Below, in pieces: positions 37,136 to 45,063 of a DNA stretch of 64,000 nucleotides (position 1 is the first letter of the stretch; each line of letters starts with the position of its first letter). The stretch comes from Martelella limonii (GTDB lineage Bacteria; Pseudomonadota; Alphaproteobacteria; Rhizobiales; Rhizobiaceae): positions 310,001-374,000 of the forward strand of contig NZ_JABUOU010000001.1 in assembly GCF_013344475.1 (NCBI RefSeq), written 5' to 3'. The notes beneath the pieces were generated by a model, which was not told where the DNA came from, did not search any database, and saw nothing but the letters and a program-made list of their open reading frames with translations. The position numbers and the translations under genes were made by a program.

Positions 37136-37843
37136 TTACATCTCTTCAACTGATACTGTAGCATCTGGCGTGATGCTGTCACGGGATACATCGCATTTTA
37201 TAGCATAGGCCTCGACGCCCGCGCGACGGGCCGCTCTGAACGCTTGGGCATAGGTCGGGTCAAGACCGGCGGCGATGGCAAAGCGGTCGCAGTCGCTGCG
37301 CTGGATCAGGTAGACCATGGCCGCGCGCTTGCCTTCCGCCACCATCTGGGCAAGCTCGCTGAGGTGGCGCGTGCCGCGTGCGGTCGGCGTGTCCGGAAAC
37401 TCGGCAAGCCCGTGTTCCCGGGTGAAATGGACATTCTTCACCTCGACGTAAAGGTCGGGGCGGTCTGCGCCGCTAAGCAGCAGGTCGACGCGGCTTTGGA
37501 CTCCGTATTTCTGTTCGCGCCGGATCATGGGATAATCGGCAAAATCGGCGATCATTCCGGCACGGATCGCCTCTTCCGCCAGCCGGTTGGGCAGGCCGGT
37601 ATTGACGCCGACGACGGTGCCGTCCGCTTCGATCAGCTCGAAGCGATGCGGATATTTGCGCTTGCCGTCATCATTGCGCGAGAGCCAGATGCGGGAGCCG
37701 GGCGTGTTGAGGCCCAGCATCGAGCCCGTGTTGGGGCAGGAGCCGGTGATGGCTTCGCCGCTGTCTTCAAGCACGGCGTCAAACAGGAAGCGCTTGTAGC
37801 GGCGGGTCAGCCTTGCCGGTATCAGCGGTGGATCGAATTGCAT
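37136..37843 (-). CDS. sfsA: SfsA family DNA/RNA nuclease
   Basis: A 235-aa protein of the SfsA family, with an OB-like N-terminal half and a nuclease-like C-terminal half. Family stretches are MQFDPPLIPARLTRRYKRF (start), CPNTGSMLGLNTPGSRIWLS and the restriction-endonuclease-like core with DLYVEVKNVHF. The start 37843 is chosen because upstream residues in the longer frame are not conserved. It is probably cotranscribed with map. A 14-bp palindrome lies just upstream, shared with the divergent GFA gene. Confidence 0.93.
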   Translation of the reverse strand: MQFDPPLIPARLTRRYKRFLFDAVLEDSGEAITGSCPNTGSMLGLNTPGSRIWLSRNDDGKRKYPHRFELIEADGTVVGVNTGLPNRLAEEAIRAGMIADFADYPMIRREQKYGVQSRVDLLLSGADRPDLYVEVKNVHFTREHGLAEFPDTPTARGTRHLSELAQMVAEGKRAAMVYLIQRSDCDRFAIAAGLDPTYAQAFRAARRAGVEAYAIKCDVSRDSITPDATVSVEEM

Positions 37844-37848
37844 GGGTG

Positions 37849-37862
37849 AGGGTTTTAACCCT
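37849..37862. promoter_or_regulatory. Palindrome AGGGTTTTAACCCT between divergent sfsA and GFA genes
   Basis: A perfect 6-bp inverted repeat with a TT spacer, 5 bp before the sfsA start codon and 45 bp before the GFA start. It may be an operator or chance; no regulator is identified. Confidence 0.35.
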
Positions 37863-37907
37863 GGAAACGCCGCTTGCAAGAGGCGGCTGTCAAAAAGGAG
37901 GTTGCGG

Positions 37908-38300
37908 ATGGATCGCATCACGGGAGGATGCCTTTGCGGGCGGGTGAAGATCGTGGTCTCGGGTAAGCCCTATCGCGTCGGGCTCTGCCACTGCCTCGAC
38001 TGCCGCAAGCATCACGGCGCGCCGTTTCAGGCCTTTGCGGTATTCCCTTCGGATGCGGTCCGTACCGCAGGTGACGCCAGCGCCTTCGAGGGGCGCTACT
38101 TCTGCGCGACATGCGGCTCTCCGGTCTATGCGGTGAGCGGGGATGAGATCGAGGTCAATCTCGGAACGTTCGACGAAACGGATCGCTTCATGCCCAGCTA
38201 TGAACTCTGGACTGTCCGGCGAGAAGCCTGGCTGGAAGGCCTGCCCGTCATCCACCATTACACCCACGACCGCGAGCGTAACGGGCGGAGTGAGGATTAG
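37908..38300 (+). CDS. GFA family (glutathione-dependent formaldehyde-activating-like) zinc protein
   Basis: A 130-aa zinc protein with the GFA fold. All zinc-binding Cys motifs are visible: GGCLCGRV, CHCLDCRKHHGAPF and YFCATCGSPVY. Family members include Gfa, but most paralogues have unknown roles. ATG 37908 follows AAGGAG at 8-bp spacing, and the frame upstream is shared with the sfsA promoter region. It is followed by a small lipoprotein-like gene. Confidence 0.9.
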   Translation: MDRITGGCLCGRVKIVVSGKPYRVGLCHCLDCRKHHGAPFQAFAVFPSDAVRTAGDASAFEGRYFCATCGSPVYAVSGDEIEVNLGTFDETDRFMPSYELWTVRREAWLEGLPVIHHYTHDRERNGRSED

Positions 38301-38439
38301 GGGCCGTCGCAGGCGCTCCAAGGCTTGTCCTGCCACGTGAGACGGCAGCGCCATCGCGCGCTTGCGCCTCGACGCCAAAGCGGGCAAGTTCCGCCGAGAT
38401 GATTTGCGCCCGGATGGCGCCTGTTGAGAGGATGCGACC

Positions 38440-38631
38440 ATGAAATTCGGCTGGATGATCCTGTGCGTGATGGTTCTCGCCGTCTTTACCTCGGCCTGCT
38501 CCACGCAGACATGCGGCAAGCCGGATGTCTGTGACACGGGCACGGCCGCCTATCCGCAGTTCACCGACGACGATGTATCGACCATGACCACCAAGCTTGA
38601 CGGACTTGCGGGCATCAAGCCGCCGCAATAG
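38440..38631 (+). CDS. Small lipoprotein-like protein, 63 aa
   Basis: I do not recognise a family. The N-terminus MKFGWMILCVMVLAVFTSAC is a short hydrophobic signal with a lipobox-like TSAC (position -3 is Thr instead of Leu, so processing is uncertain). The mature part is about 43 residues, with two further Cys (TQTCGKPDVCDTG) that could form a disulfide. A GAGAGGA ribosome-binding site precedes ATG 38440. The signal and the ribosome-binding site support a real small gene. Confidence 0.55.
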   Translation: MKFGWMILCVMVLAVFTSACSTQTCGKPDVCDTGTAAYPQFTDDDVSTMTTKLDGLAGIKPPQ

Positions 38632-38818
38632 CAGGCGATCCTCAAGGCGCTTTTGCGCCCTCCATCTGTGGCAAGGATGAAACAGAGTATTAGGATTTCT
38701 GCCGCAAAATCGACGCAAGTGCAGTTGATTCTTGCGTGGAGCCGGTTTTTGCTGCTCTCGTTTCGTTGAACCTTCGAAAAAGGAGGGTCGATCAACCCAA
38801 AGTTCCAAGAGGAAGAAG

Positions 38819-40036
38819 ATGGAAGAGTTCCACAAGGTCAGGCGACTGCCGCCATACGTTTTCGAACAGGTCAACCGTTTGAAGGCGAACGCGCGAGCGG
38901 CGGGCGCCGATATCATCGACCTTGGCATGGGCAATCCGGATCTTCCCACCCCGCAATCGGTCGTCGACAAGCTGTGCGAGGTTGTGCGCGACCCGCGCAC
39001 CCACCGCTACTCGTCCTCCAAGGGCATTCCCGGCCTCAGGCGGGCGCAGGCGAGCTATTATGCGCGCCGCTTCGGCGTCAAGCTCAACCCGGAAACCGAA
39101 ATCGTCGCCACGCTCGGTTCCAAGGAAGGCTTTGCCAATATGGCACAGGCGATCACCGCCCCGGGTGACGTGATCCTCTGCCCCAACCCGACCTATCCGA
39201 TCCATGCCTTCGGCTTTCTGATGGCGGGCGGCGTGATCCGGTCGATCTCGGTGGAACCGGATGATAGTTTCTTCGCGCCGCTGGAGCGGGCCGTGAAACA
39301 CTCTATCCCCAAGCCGCTGGCGCTGATCCTCAACTATCCCTCGAACCCGACGGCGAAGGTCGCAGGCCTCGACTTCTACCGTGAGGTCGTCGCCTTTGCG
39401 AAGAAGCACGAGATCATCGTGCTGTCCGACCTTGCCTATTCGGAGATCTATTTCGACGGCGCGCCGCCGCCCTCCGTTCTGCAGGTGCCGGGTGCCAAGG
39501 ATGTCGCCGTCGAGTTTACCTCGATGTCGAAGACCTTCTCGATGCCGGGCTGGCGCATCGGCTTTGCCGTCGGTAATGAGCGGCTGATCTCGGCGCTGAG
39601 CCGCGTCAAATCCTATCTCGACTACGGCGCCTTCACGCCGATCCAGGTGGCGGCCACCCATGCGCTGAACGGCGATGGTTCCGATATCGAGGAAGTGCGC
39701 TCCATCTATCACAAGCGTCGCGACGTGATGGTGGAAAGCTTCGGGAAGGCCGGCTGGCAGGTCACCCCGCCGGCGGCGACCATGTTCGCCTGGGCAAAGA
39801 TCCCCGAACCGTTCGCTGCGATGGGATCGCTCGAATTCTCCAAGCTGCTGGTTGAAAAGGCCGACGTGGCGGTGGCTCCCGGTATCGGCTTTGGCGAGCA
39901 TGGCGACGAGCACGTCCGCATAGCGCTGGTCGAAAACGAGCATCGCATTCGCCAGGCCGCGCGCAATCTGAAGCGCTTCTTCTCCACGACCCAGATCGCC
40001 CCCGACAATATCGTGCCGCTGAAGGCGCATCGTTAG
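38819..40036 (+). CDS. PLP-dependent aminotransferase (AlaC/aspartate aminotransferase class I)
   Basis: A 405-aa fold-type I aminotransferase from MEEFHKVRRLPPYVFEQVN, with ribosome-binding site AGAGGAAG. The PLP Lys lies in SMSKTFSMPGWRIGFAVG (about residue 237). Other blocks are DLGMGNPDLPTPQ, NYPSNPTA and ALVENEHRIRQA. The sequence resembles glutamate-pyruvate aminotransferase AlaC and is often annotated as LL-diaminopimelate aminotransferase. In rhizobia it commonly stands ahead of hom, as here, with an ACP-like gene inserted between. Confidence 0.9.
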   Translation: MEEFHKVRRLPPYVFEQVNRLKANARAAGADIIDLGMGNPDLPTPQSVVDKLCEVVRDPRTHRYSSSKGIPGLRRAQASYYARRFGVKLNPETEIVATLGSKEGFANMAQAITAPGDVILCPNPTYPIHAFGFLMAGGVIRSISVEPDDSFFAPLERAVKHSIPKPLALILNYPSNPTAKVAGLDFYREVVAFAKKHEIIVLSDLAYSEIYFDGAPPPSVLQVPGAKDVAVEFTSMSKTFSMPGWRIGFAVGNERLISALSRVKSYLDYGAFTPIQVAATHALNGDGSDIEEVRSIYHKRRDVMVESFGKAGWQVTPPAATMFAWAKIPEPFAAMGSLEFSKLLVEKADVAVAPGIGFGEHGDEHVRIALVENEHRIRQAARNLKRFFSTTQIAPDNIVPLKAHR

Positions 40037-40083
40037 CATCGGGAGAGAAGGGCGCTCGACCCTTCGTGCTGTTGTATCTTGCG

Positions 40084-40109
40084 GACAGGGTGGCGTGAGC
40101 CTCCCTGTC
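40084..40109 (+). other. Hairpin downstream of the aminotransferase gene
   Basis: GACAGGG (40084-40090) pairs with CCCTGTC (40103-40109), with a further GG/CC pair inside after a T-T mismatch. There is no T-run, so it is not a classical terminator. It lies 48 bp after the aminotransferase stop. Confidence 0.4.
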
Positions 40110-40191
40110 TGGCCGGCACCAAGTTCCAGAGGTACCAACGACTACCGGTTTCGCTCCTGCACCTTATCCGGTTTATCTTTCGACCGGAGCA

Positions 40192-40220
40192 ATTTTCGAT
40201 AGAAAATGATAGCGCTATCA
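40192..40220. promoter_or_regulatory. Double palindrome upstream of the orphan acyl carrier protein gene
   Basis: ATTTTC-GATA-GAAAAT (40192-40207) is immediately joined to the perfect 14-bp palindrome TGATAGCGCTATCA (40207-40220). The second has the TGAnAGCGCTnTCA look of LacI-family operators. No LacI-type regulator is encoded in the window. The pair lies 111 bp before the start at 40332. Confidence 0.55.
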
Positions 40221-40331
40221 CGTACAAGGGGATTTGGCTGGAGGGAGTCGTTTCCAGTTAGATTTTCGGGGACATCGGCGGCGAAAAGTTCCTTTCGGCA
40301 GGGCTTTTTTGCGAACTAAGAGTATTTGCAG

Positions 40332-40694
40332 ATGAGCGAGACATTTATCCGCGTTAAGAGGATCATCATCGCCGTCATCGGATCGGCCGAGCGTGACGTG
40401 AACCCGAGCGCGAGCCTGGACGAGCTTGGCATCGGTTCGCTCGATCTCCTTGAACTGGGCATGGCCCTGGAGGAGGAGTTTGATGTGATGATCATGGATG
40501 AATATCTGCTCTCCAGCAAAACCGTCGGTGATCTGGTCGAAACCGTTCACAACGCGCGCGCCCGGCAAAAGTGTTCTTCCGGCGCGGCGGTGAGGCAGCC
40601 GCAGGCGCGCACCTGCGCAAGGCCGGCGCTCTGCTGGCCCTTCCAAATTTCCCGGTTCAGAATGTTCCAATTGCCGCCGAAACGATCTAAATGA
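40332..40694 (+). CDS. Orphan acyl carrier protein-like protein with a basic C-terminal extension
   Basis: A 120-aa protein. Residues 1-76 form an acyl carrier protein fold: MSETFIRVKRIIIAVIGSAE, SLDELGIGSLDLLELGMALEEEF (in pieces) and SSKTVGDLVETVHNAR. The phosphopantetheine Ser is the one in GIGSLD; the usual preceding Asp is Gly. The last 42 residues are basic with three Cys and resemble no ACP, perhaps recent read-through or a disordered tail. No acyl-ligase, ketosynthase or other partner is near; acpS at 55.8 kb could load it. It lies 51 bp before hom. TTG 40326 is an alternative start. Confidence 0.7.
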   Translation: MSETFIRVKRIIIAVIGSAERDVNPSASLDELGIGSLDLLELGMALEEEFDVMIMDEYLLSSKTVGDLVETVHNARARQKCSSGAAVRQPQARTCARPALCWPFQISRFRMFQLPPKRSK

Positions 40695-40745
40695 AGCGCG
40701 GACGCGTTAGTCCGAACGTGAAATTCGGGTCAGTAGGAATACCCC

Positions 40746-42062
40746 ATGGCAGATGCCCTGAAAATCGGCGTCGCCGGTCTTGGAACCGTCGGCGCCTCGC
40801 TTGTGCGCATCATCAGCGAGCGACATGACAACCTCGCCGTATCCTGCGGCCGCGCCATTACGGTGACGGCTGTTTCGGCGCGTGACCGCACCAAGGACCG
40901 GGGTGTCGATGTCTCGACAGCGACATGGTACGACGATCCGGTGGCAATGGCGCGCGAGGCCGATATCGACGTTCTGGTCGAGCTGATTGGCGGCGCGCGG
41001 GGCGCTGCGAAGGATGCGGTGAACGCAGCCCTTGCGCGAGGCATCCACGTTGTGACCGCCAACAAGGCGCTGCTGGCCGCAGATGGCGTCGAGCTTGCAG
41101 CGAAAGCGGAAGAGCAGGGTGTGCTTCTCAATTTCGAGGCGGCGGTGGCAGGTGGTATCCCTGTGATCAAGGCGATCCGGGAATCGCTTACCGGCAACGC
41201 TATGACGCGCGTCTACGGCATCATGAACGGCACCTGCAACTACATCCTGACGCGGATGGAGAAGGAGGGGCTCTCCTTCGAGGATTGCCTCAAGGAGGCG
41301 CAGCGCCTTGGCTATGCGGAGGCCGATCCGTCCTTCGATATCAACGGTAATGACACGGCCCACAAGCTTGCGATCCTGACCTCGCTCGCCTTCGGCTGCA
41401 GGATTTCCTCCGACGATATCTATCTTGAAGGCATTTCGAATATCACCCAGGACGATATTCGCGCAGCCGCCGAACTCGGCTACCGGATCAAGCTCCTGGG
41501 CGTTGCCCAGCGCACCGGCAGCGGCATCGAGCAGCGCGTGCATCCCACCATGGTGCCGCATGACACGGTGATTGCCCAGGTGGATGGCGTCACCAATGCG
41601 GTCGCGATCGAATCAGACATTCTCGGCGACCTCTTGATGGTCGGCCCCGGTGCCGGCGGCGACGCCACGGCCTCTGCCGTCCTCGGTGACATTGCCGATA
41701 TCGCCAAGTCGCGGCCCGGCGCCCAGACGGTGCCAGCGCTCGGCCGGCCGGCGAAATCGCTGGAGCCCTACAAGCGGGCGCGGATGCGCAGCCACGAGGG
41801 CGGCTATTTCATCCGGATGCGGGTTGCCGACCGGATCGGCGTAATCGCTGCGATCGCCCGGCGCATGGCCGATAACCAGATCTCGCTGGAATCGATCGTG
41901 CAGCATTCGACCAATGGCGAAAGCGACGATGCGCCGACCAAGACCATCATCATGGTGACCCACGCGACGACCGAACTTTCGGTCCGCAATGCGGTGACGG
42001 CGATGGAAAGCGATGGCTATATTGTCGGCAAGCCGCAGGTGATCCGCATCGAAAAGCCCTGA
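40746..42062 (+). CDS. hom: Homoserine dehydrogenase
   Basis: NAD(P)H-dependent reduction of aspartate semialdehyde to homoserine for threonine and methionine. The product is 438 aa. The Rossmann motif is GVAGLGTVGASLV (about residues 7-19). The catalytic domain includes VTANKALLA, GIMNGTCNYIL and YAEADPSFDINGNDTAHKL. The C-terminal 80 residues are an ACT domain (MRVADRIGVIAAIARRMAD), suggesting amino-acid feedback control. It is followed 61 bp later by recJ. Confidence 0.97.
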   Translation: MADALKIGVAGLGTVGASLVRIISERHDNLAVSCGRAITVTAVSARDRTKDRGVDVSTATWYDDPVAMAREADIDVLVELIGGARGAAKDAVNAALARGIHVVTANKALLAADGVELAAKAEEQGVLLNFEAAVAGGIPVIKAIRESLTGNAMTRVYGIMNGTCNYILTRMEKEGLSFEDCLKEAQRLGYAEADPSFDINGNDTAHKLAILTSLAFGCRISSDDIYLEGISNITQDDIRAAAELGYRIKLLGVAQRTGSGIEQRVHPTMVPHDTVIAQVDGVTNAVAIESDILGDLLMVGPGAGGDATASAVLGDIADIAKSRPGAQTVPALGRPAKSLEPYKRARMRSHEGGYFIRMRVADRIGVIAAIARRMADNQISLESIVQHSTNGESDDAPTKTIIMVTHATTELSVRNAVTAMESDGYIVGKPQVIRIEKP

Positions 42063-42123
42063 GCCGGTGCATTGCGGCCTTTCTGTCACTATCTAGGGGT
42101 GAGAACGTCGAAGCGGAGGCCTG

Positions 42124-43935
42124 ATGACTGATAGTGCGCCGAGAAAACCGGTCCAGAGGGCATTTCTGGGGGTGGAGCGATCCGCGTCCGGTCTGCGCTG
42201 GGTGCCGAGACTGGGCCAGGCCGGCGAGAACCGTGCGCTGGCCATGGCGCAGAACCACGGCCTTTCCGAACTGATTGCACGCGTGCTGGTCGGGCGCGAT
42301 GTTCCGGTTGACGACGCTCCGGCCTTTCTCGACCCGACGCTGCGCGCGCTGATGCCAGATCCGGCAACGCTGACGGATTGCGACGCTGCTGTCGAGCGCC
42401 TGATGCTGGCCATCAAGCGCTCCGAAAAGGTCGCGATCTTTGGCGACTACGATGTCGACGGCGCCTGTTCCTCGGCTCTTCTCTACAAGTTCCTCACCAC
42501 GCTCGGCCTTGAGGCCGAGATCTATATCCCGGACCGGATTTTCGAGGGCTACGGCCCGAACCCCAAGGCGATCGAGAGCCTGATTGCCGATGGCGCAAAG
42601 CTGATCGTGACGGTCGACTGCGGCTCGACCAGCCATGAATCACTTGCCGTCGCCAAGGCCCGCGGCATTGATGTGGTGGTCATCGATCACCATCAGGTGG
42701 GCGTTGACCTGCCGGAATGCCGGGCGCTGGTAAATCCCAACCGCGAGGATGATCTGTCGGGGCAGGGGCATCTGTGTGCGGCGGGCGTCGTGTTTCTGGT
42801 GCTGGTCGCGGCACTGCGCGCGCTCCGGCAATCCGGCGACATGCGGGCAGGGCGGATCGACCTTCTGTCCTGGCTTGATCTGGTGGCGCTTGCGACCGTC
42901 TGCGACGTCGTGCCCCTGAAGGGCCTCAACAGGGCCTATGTGGTCAAGGGGCTGATCGTGGCGCGCGCCATGTCCAATCCCGGTCTTGCGGCACTCTTCC
43001 GCCGTGCCGGGCTTTCCGGCCCGGTGACGCCCTATCATATGGGGTTCCTGATCGGCCCACGCATCAATGCGGGCGGCCGGATCGGCGATGCGGCGCTCGG
43101 CAGCCGGCTTCTGACGGTTGAAGACACGGAAGAGGCGGAGGCGATCGCCGAGCGCCTGGACCAGCTCAACCGCGAGCGGCAGGCGATTGAAACGGCAATG
43201 CTCCAGGAGGCCGAGGCCGATGCGATCGCCGAGTTTGGCGATGGCGCGGGCGTCGGCGTGATTGTGACCGCACGGCAGGGCTGGCATCCGGGCATTGTCG
43301 GCCTGCTGGCTTCCCGCCTGAAGGACAGGTTCGCGCGACCCGCCTTTGCCATCGCCTTCGATGCCAATGGCAGGGGAACAGGCTCCGGGCGCTCGATCGC
43401 CGGGTTCGACCTCGGGCGCATGGTGCGCCTTGCCGTCGAGGACGGGCTTCTCGTCAAGGGCGGCGGGCATGCCATGGCGGCGGGGCTTACGGTGACGCGC
43501 GAGAAGCTGTCGTCGCTCAGGGCCTTTTTCGAGGATCATGCCCGCGACGCGGTGGAACAGCTTGCCGCGGATGCGGTGCTGAAAATCGACGGAGCGCTCA
43601 GCGCCTCCGGTGCGACGCTCGACCTGATCGACAGGCTTGAGGCCGCAGGGCCCTATGGCTCGGGCCATCCCCAGCCGGTGTTCGCGCTGCCGCAGCACCG
43701 CATCGGCGATGCGCGCGTGATCGGGGCAGGAGGCCATGTGAAGGTCCGGCTGGTCAGTGCCGAGGGAACGCCGCTCGATGCGATCGCGTTTCGGGCGGCC
43801 GACAAGCCGCTTGGCGAGGCGCTTCTATCCGCGCGCGGCCGCAGCCTTCATGTGGCAGGCACGCTTGCCGGCGATCACTGGCAGGGGCAACGCAGGGTGC
43901 AGTTGCGAATCATCGATTCGGCCATGCCCACCTGA
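42124..43935 (+). CDS. recJ: Single-stranded-DNA-specific exonuclease RecJ
   Basis: 5'-3' ssDNA exonuclease of recombination and mismatch repair, 603 aa. DHH-family motifs are visible: FGDYDVDGACSSALLY (motif I, about residue 107), VIDHHQVG (motif III, DHH) and the DHHA1-domain glycine run VKGGGHAMAAGLT. The OB-fold C-terminus ends the protein. It follows hom, as in several rhizobia, and precedes two tRNA-Glu genes on the other strand. Confidence 0.97.
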   Translation: MTDSAPRKPVQRAFLGVERSASGLRWVPRLGQAGENRALAMAQNHGLSELIARVLVGRDVPVDDAPAFLDPTLRALMPDPATLTDCDAAVERLMLAIKRSEKVAIFGDYDVDGACSSALLYKFLTTLGLEAEIYIPDRIFEGYGPNPKAIESLIADGAKLIVTVDCGSTSHESLAVAKARGIDVVVIDHHQVGVDLPECRALVNPNREDDLSGQGHLCAAGVVFLVLVAALRALRQSGDMRAGRIDLLSWLDLVALATVCDVVPLKGLNRAYVVKGLIVARAMSNPGLAALFRRAGLSGPVTPYHMGFLIGPRINAGGRIGDAALGSRLLTVEDTEEAEAIAERLDQLNRERQAIETAMLQEAEADAIAEFGDGAGVGVIVTARQGWHPGIVGLLASRLKDRFARPAFAIAFDANGRGTGSGRSIAGFDLGRMVRLAVEDGLLVKGGGHAMAAGLTVTREKLSSLRAFFEDHARDAVEQLAADAVLKIDGALSASGATLDLIDRLEAAGPYGSGHPQPVFALPQHRIGDARVIGAGGHVKVRLVSAEGTPLDAIAFRAADKPLGEALLSARGRSLHVAGTLAGDHWQGQRRVQLRIIDSAMPT

Positions 43936-44038
43936 AATGCGGACATGAGAAGGGGTGCTCACGGCAGCACAATGTGTCGAAAGCGACGGACCGATCAGAT
44001 CCTATGATTTTAAAGGGGACTCCCGAAGGAGATTGAAA

Positions 44039-44113
44039 TGGCACGCCCTAGGGGAGTCGAACCCCTCTTTCCAGAATGAAAATCTGGCGTCCTAACCGAT
44101 AGACGAAGGGCGC
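44039..44113 (-). tRNA. tRNA-Glu (anticodon UUC), copy 1
   Basis: A 75-nt cloverleaf read on the minus strand, GCGCCCTTCGTCTATCGG onward, with anticodon loop TTTTCAT (TTC, Glu), T-arm GGTTCGACTCC and encoded CCA. It appears identical to the copy at 44221-44295, and the two are separated by 107 bp of unrelated DNA. Confidence 0.97.
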
Positions 44114-44220
44114 ACATTTCAAGACCGACGATTACCGCAAACGGAACCGTCGCAACAGCAACGCGAAGGCAAAACCCTCGCAACCATCTTCACAAAAGGT
44201 CGCTGACCTTGAGCAAGGAA

Positions 44221-44295
44221 TGGCACGCCCTAGGGGAGTCGAACCCCTCTTTCCAGAATGAAAATCTGGCGTCCTAACCGATAGACGAAGGGCGC
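44221..44295 (-). tRNA. tRNA-Glu (anticodon UUC), copy 2
   Basis: Same 75-nt sequence as the downstream copy, also on the minus strand; being upstream in the direction of transcription, it is probably the promoter-proximal gene of a two-tRNA unit. The outermost acceptor pair is G-U. Confidence 0.97.
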
Positions 44296-44363
44296 GTGCG
44301 GTTGCTGGGAGGCCTTATAATCAGGCAGATGAATTGCCGCAAGCGCAAATCAGCGATTTCTTC

Positions 44364-44403
44364 AAAAAAAAGACATATGGGAGGCGCCGACCGGGGCGCC
44401 TCC
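44364..44403 (-). terminator. Terminator-like hairpin after gloA
   Basis: On the minus strand a perfect 9-bp stem (GGAGGCGCC at both arms, 44395-44403 and 44380-44388) with a six-base loop is followed, after about seven bases, by eight T residues (44364-44371). The gap to the T-run makes it atypical. Confidence 0.6.
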
Positions 44404-44462
44404 GTAAGCTGTTGTTTTGGCGTGCATAATTCTCAGGCCTTCAGGGCCTGATGAAAAGCCGC

Positions 44463-44903
44463 TTACCAGCTTCCGGTATTCTCCATCGAAGCCCATGGCT
44501 CCTGTGGCGCAAGTGCGTCGCCCTCCTGGAGAATCTCGAACGAAATGCCGTCCGGCGAGCGGACGAAAGCCATATGGCCATCGCGCGGCGGACGGTTGAT
44601 GGTGACCCCGGCATCGGCCATTTTCTGGCAGAAGTCGTAGATGTTCTCGACCCGATAGGCGAGGTGACCGAAGTTTCGACCGCCGGAATACTCTTCCTTG
44701 TCCCAGTTGTAGGTAAGCTCGAGCTTCGGCACATGCTCGCCGTCGCCCTTTTCGAGATCCTTGGGCGCTGCGAGAAAGATCAGCGTGAACCGGCCCTTTT
44801 CGTTTTCCACCCGGCGAACTTCCTTCAGCCCCATAAGCTCGCAATAAAAGTGCAGCGAGGCGTCGATATCCGTAATGCGGACCATGGTGTGGAGATAATG
44901 CAT
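44463..44903 (-). CDS. gloA: Lactoylglutathione lyase (glyoxalase I)
   Basis: Metal enzyme that converts the methylglyoxal-glutathione adduct to S-lactoylglutathione. The product is 146 aa from MHYLHTMVRITDID, with AGGAAAG upstream. The four metal ligands of the VOC fold are visible: His5, Glu in KLELTYNWD, His in NFGHLAYRV and Glu in ISFEILQEG. The longer frame upstream is not homologous. The gene is divergent from the cold-shock gene 160 bp away. Confidence 0.96.
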   Translation of the reverse strand: MHYLHTMVRITDIDASLHFYCELMGLKEVRRVENEKGRFTLIFLAAPKDLEKGDGEHVPKLELTYNWDKEEYSGGRNFGHLAYRVENIYDFCQKMADAGVTINRPPRDGHMAFVRSPDGISFEILQEGDALAPQEPWASMENTGSW

Positions 44904-45063
44904 TGTGTCACTTTCCTGTGGGCTGGTCATGAATTTGGGCGGAGTTTGGCCGCCAGGCCCGATTTCCTGCGTTTGGCTCTTGCGGGAATCAGACGGATGA
45001 ATGTTATTCTTGTGCAAAGAATCAGTTAATTCGCATCCGGCGTTTTTCAAGGAGCGGGGCGAC

